The notes under the pieces were generated by a model, which worked only from the letters and a program-made list of their open reading frames with translations, searched no databases and was not told the origin of the DNA. 64,000 nt of DNA from Marsupella aquatica. Taxonomy: Eukaryota; Marchantiophyta. Of the stretch, positions 60,334 to 64,000 are shown piece by piece. Location: positions 25,048,001 to 25,112,000 of the forward strand of contig OZ316892.1 in the NCBI GenBank assembly GCA_973895155.1. The letters run 5' to 3'. Position numbers and translations under genes: made by a program. Positions within the stretch are counted from its first letter, which is position 1. Every line of letters begins with the position of its first letter.

Positions 60334-61960
60334 AGCTCGGCTGACGAAGCGCACTCAGATCCTGGCTTCTTGGATCTCAAGAAATGTGTATCTTGCCCTT
60401 TCCAAGTGTATTAATCTTCCCGGCGCAGTATTGACAAGCACCAGTACACTGTCCCCACGGCTGACAGGGAGCGACGAGCTGAACAGGAGAGGAATAACAA
60501 AGCAAATTGCGAATCAACAAAAGTGGACAATGGCAAACATCCTCAACTGAATATGCCACGAGAGAATCAAGATCTAGCCAAGAAAGTAGGGAGCTGACGT
60601 CGCGAACCGGATTTACAAAAATAGAAAAAATAAAATAGACCTATAACCGACTAAAACCGTGCAAGATTGCACTACTGTAGAAAGCGGTTCCAAACTATCA
60701 AACCCCAGCGTACGCCCTAACGAATGTGAGAAATGCCTTTCCACGGAGGGAAAAATTGCCTCCCTCAATCGAATGACCCGACAATGACAACCTCGTTCTC
60801 CAGAGACGTACCCTATCACTATCCAAGATTACTACGTTGTTGCTCCTACTCCTAACGAAACTACCAATATGTGCTCCACCTCCTTCACACTACGGCAGGT
60901 AGAACCATTACTTCAACGACAATTTAACTCAAATTCCTCTGGAAGCACCCACCCCGCCTTACTGATCTCCCTCCCGCAACGCAACTGACGCGCGTCCCGT
61001 CCCGCCTGGCTCTCTCCCTCCGCCTGCTCTGTTAACCCCTCGCTCGGGCGCTCTGCTCACCAGTAGTGTATCCGAAAAAGTGTAAAGAAATAGAATAGTC
61101 ACTCGAACATGGAGAAAGCGCGCGTGCGCGTGCGTGAGTGCAGTGCCGTGCCTTCCTGCCTGCCCCCGGCCAAACCCCGCTCTCCTCTCTGTCCCGCCTA
61201 CAGATTCCTCTGCAAAAGCTACTCTTCCCCTAATTCCCCGAAATCCCCGAGAAAAAGCACAGCCTCCTCCTCTCTCTCTCCTTTCCTCTCGATTACTCCC
61301 ACTGACAGGAAGCAGGATCGATACACAAGTAGTACACCACAACCTCTCTCGAAACTCCTACGATCCGCCTCAAGTGGACCCCCGCGGCCTTTTCCTGTCC
61401 GCTCTCTCCCTCTCGCTCTCTACGCAAAAGCTACAAAACTATGGGCGCTCGACACAAACTACAAAAGCAAACTGTCGAGGATGCTCGACAATCCATTCAC
61501 TCAAAAGAATTGAATCCTCGTCGCCACGATGCGTCGACCATGGAACCCTCAACCGTAATCGAAGCCCGGCCCCTACACCTCTGCAGTCTGCTCTTTGCCG
61601 TGCCAGCGAGCAAGCGTGCGAGTAGAAAAAAGTCCCGGGAACGCAAACCAGCGATGAACAAACCAAAAGCACCTCGCTCTTAAAAAATGCTCCCCCCAGG
61701 TACTGAGTGCTGACTGATCCACCCCGTCCCTGTCTCTCGGCTTCGCTCCGAGGCTCCGCTTCGTAATTGTAGGATCTCTGTTCCTATTTGTTTCCACGCG
61801 CAAACGCAGACTCCCCGGTTTATGAAATCTCCCTAAACACCCCAGGCCTTTGCCCCTGTCCCGGTCCAACAGCAAAACAACTGCTAACAATAGAAGTGTT
61901 CAAATTTGCTCTCGAGGGATTGTGACGGTTTATCTCAGATTGAATGGTCCAGATCGACAT
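60334..61960 (-). promoter_or_regulatory. Presumed promoter / 5' leader region of the Alba gene
   Basis: The DNA upstream of the Alba start is rich in pyrimidine tracts on the plus strand (CCTCTCTCTC-type, 61255-61430), i.e. GA-rich in transcript sense. It also carries a short alternating GCGCGTGCGCGTGCG stretch near 61118. Overlapping plus-strand frames at 61109-61683 reflect this composition and have no family features. No defined element was recognised. Confidence 0.35.
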
Positions 61961-62029
61961 AGCGTGAGAATTAATAGATTCCACCATATTTTGCGAAAAT
62001 AGGTCTTGAGGTACAGTCCGTTAAGAGAC

Positions 62030-62295
62030 GATCCAGGCGCAACTCCCGTCCCTTGCCCTACCCTTCCTCGGGAGTCGGGACCTGTGGAGAATGGTGACCG
62101 AAGCTAGCCCTTCAAGGCGGGAGGGCCCGCCCTAACGAATTGCTGTTCGGTGGTTGGTCGAATGATGTTATTCCGCTTCTCCCGCTTATTACCCGAAGAG
62201 AGAAACCCGGGCAGACAGCGACTCAACCTGAAGCCCAGCTCCCCGGCCCGGCCGCGCGTGCCGGGTCCCCTAAGACATGTCAGGACCGGTGTACA
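62030..62295. other. GC-rich anomalous patch
   Basis: This segment is distinctly richer in G+C than its flanks and has a different texture (for example GGCGGGAGGGCCCGCC at 62117-62132, a near-palindrome, and CCCCGGCCCGGCCGCGCG near 62241). It is not recognisably coding. An organellar insertion is possible but unproven. Confidence 0.3.
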
Positions 62296-63161
62296 GTAGT
62301 GTCCCTAAGATTTCGACTCGAATTATTCTCTCATGACTCGCGCGAAAATAACAGTGTTAATGGAGGGCCCCCAAGTGACACTTTGTGGGAGTGGTTACCC
62401 CATCCCGGTTTGCAGGACATACAGAAAAATATTAATTGTGTTTTGTTTTAGGAAGTGAGAATTCGAAGGCCCCATGGACATTTCCCAAATTTTGAGTCCA
62501 ATTGTAATAACTTGACACAAAAATTCATTTATTCTTCAGTTTTGAAAATACGCTAGAGTAGGTAAACCCAAAAAAACAAACCGCTAGCCGGTCTTGCCAA
62601 GCCCATATGCATCCCTGGCAACTGTACACAAAAGAATTAGTTTGTGAACCCCAATCTCTTTTGTGTTTGTAGTTTTAGATGTTAAAATTGAAATGTAGTT
62701 GATATTTTTGTTGAACAATGTGTGATAGTGAGCATGTATTTATTGGTAGGTGATTGTTTGGATACATTTATAGTGTTAGGTAAACTAAACTTTGACTTTT
62801 TTTCTTCTTTTGTTTTCCAAAAAAAGGGGGGGTGCAAGGCCCGTCAATACCACCAAGGTGACGAAAGCCACCCAAAGAAACGGCACCAACGGCACAAGCG
62901 CCGGGAAGCCAAGGACCAGAAAAACCACCAGTCTAGTCCGGCCAGGAGGTCCTAAAAAGCCACTTCATAATAGCCCTCTCAAACTCCCACTTACTAGTCT
63001 TACTATTCTGTCTACCTCTACCAACCTTCGAAACATCACCCAGATTAACCATAGTGTTAATTCTAGTGCAACAAGTATCCCTATTCCTACCAGTCCTGTG
63101 ATCAAACCCGTAGCTATATTCCGGCATCACAGTGTGCTTCCTAAAATATGTCCTAATCTTC
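62296..63161. other. AT-rich spacer and likely 3' flank of the LINE
   Basis: No gene is supported. The LINE to the right reads leftward, so 62820-63160 is probably its 3' UTR. The T-rich stretch at 62793-62818, A-rich on the minus strand, could be the degenerate poly(A) tail. Confidence 0.4.
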
Positions 63162-64000
63162 CTAATTCCTGTCATCATCATGAATACCAAGGGAGAGGGG
63201 GTTATCAATTTTGTCCCATGGTTGGAGAGCAATTCTCAATTGGTCCATGGCGGTGTTCAGCTGTCTCCCTTTCTTGGGTGAATTGCAGATGGCCAGCATA
63301 GAGTGAAGTTGGTCTTCGCTGTATCGGAGGATCCCCCAACCGGGAAGTCTGCCCAAAAATTGGGAATAAATCGCTGCGTTCCTTTCCTTCCATATGCTGT
63401 GACACAGTTCCATCAGAATGATCATGGGGCCCGATTTTCTTTTCTGAATACGGACCAAGAATTGAATGGCTTCAAACAGTGATCCGGTGGGGAAAGAGAG
63501 AGCAGGAAAACCTAGAGTGATCTGATGAATGGCTCTCCATCTCTCGGTCACATATGGGCAGCTGAAGAACAAGTGTTCCGTGTGCTCAAAAGACAGTTTG
63601 CATTTGTCGCAATTTCCGTCACAAACTTTCCAGCGGCTGCCTCTCCCATTCGTAAAGAAGCCATGATTGAGAAGCTGCCAAGTGAAGAATCGTACCTTCG
63701 GTAAGACCCAACCTCCCCAAAGGTTTTTCCATTGGGTATGCCATCCTTCAGGCGTGGTGTGTTGCCCCCAACACCTGTTCAGCTTGGAGACATCCGAGGT
63801 TCTGGGTAGGTTGCGAAGGACCCAGGTTTTATTGGAGAATTTCCAGCCTCTATTCTTACCTGTCCAATTGACTCTATGATGATGTCAATTGCAAACCATC
63901 GTCTAAAGAGCGCTCCTAAAATCTGGAACTTCAACTGGAAACTTATGGATGTTGCATGGATTCCTCTTGGGAGACTTCACAGTCCGGAGAGCACGCCAGA
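63162..64000 (-). mobile_element. LINE (non-LTR retrotransposon) fragment, 3' end of the reverse transcriptase ORF
   Basis: The minus-strand frame carries the zinc-binding domain found after plant LINE reverse transcriptases (zf-RVT): WVLPKVRFFTWQLLNHGFF, then the metal motif CDGNCDKC…EHTEHLFFSCPYVTERW, and ends in a stop at 63162-63164. The frame stays open from there to at least about 63880, and the element runs past the window edge. The catalytic YxDD part would lie outside. Activity cannot be judged. Confidence 0.85.

Noticed and set aside
61109-61683. Overlapping plus-strand frames of 134 and 163 codons
   Set aside because: They read through CT-rich promoter-like DNA upstream of the minus-strand Alba gene; low complexity and no homology.
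1-64000. tRNA, rRNA, CRISPR or bacterial operon features
   Set aside because: No cloverleaf with a GGTTCGANTCC arm, no rRNA block and no spacer array was seen; spliced genes and transposons show plant nuclear DNA. A dedicated tRNA scan could still find something I missed.

Overview
This window is nuclear DNA from a land plant. The evidence is spliceosomal genes with GT-AG introns, several of them encoding plant-specific or plastid-targeted products: a DUF1118/RIQ-like thylakoid protein, a PAR1 protein, a BAHD acyltransferase, a plant Alba protein with RGG repeats, a plastid-type ferredoxin/metallo-beta-lactamase fusion, and an RCC1 protein resembling the mitochondrial RUG3. Gene spacing (about one recognisable gene per 7-8 kb), introns of roughly 50 to 3,000 bp and many degenerate transposons suggest a non-seed plant such as a bryophyte or lycophyte. 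That placement is an inference, and I cannot name the species.

Layout from left to right. 1-4.2 kb: no recognisable gene, with short tandem duplications. 4.36-7.68 kb (-): seven-exon dienelactone-hydrolase-family gene whose last exon is tandemly duplicated downstream. 8.0-11.6 kb: a minisatellite split by a complete non-autonomous LTR retrotransposon with 139-bp LTRs, a CTGAC target duplication, and primer-binding and polypurine sites that show minus orientation. 14.58-16.14 kb (-): intronless RCC1/RUG3-like gene. 17.7-18.05 kb (-): a Cys-rich reading frame resembling a degenerate C-terminal cystine knot. 18.6-23.0 kb (+): eleven-exon ferredoxin-MBL gene. 25.6-27.7 kb (-): four-exon PAR1 gene. 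28-33 kb: tandem repeats and a 1.8-kb foldback-like element. 34.5-35.6 kb (+): two-exon predicted tail-anchored protein of unknown family. 36-39 kb: probable gene relics. 39.65-41.29 kb (-): two-exon DUF1118/RIQ-like gene. 41.8-48.3 kb: repeats only. 48.56-50.17 kb (-): two-exon BAHD acyltransferase. 50.2-56.5 kb: a pogo/Tigger-like MITE, repeats and two weak putative exons. 56.58-60.33 kb (-): eight-exon Alba gene. 60.4-64 kb: CT-rich promoter-like DNA, a GC-rich anomalous patch and the 3' part of a LINE running off the edge.

The genes are independent housekeeping or specialised-metabolism loci and do not form a cluster. Three products are predicted to go to organelles (RUG3-like to mitochondria; the MBL and RIQ-like proteins to plastids), one is secreted (PAR1) and one is an RNA/DNA-binding protein (Alba). 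All exon models were derived by hand from splice signals and family conservation; reading phase is consistent across every junction in each multi-exon gene given here.
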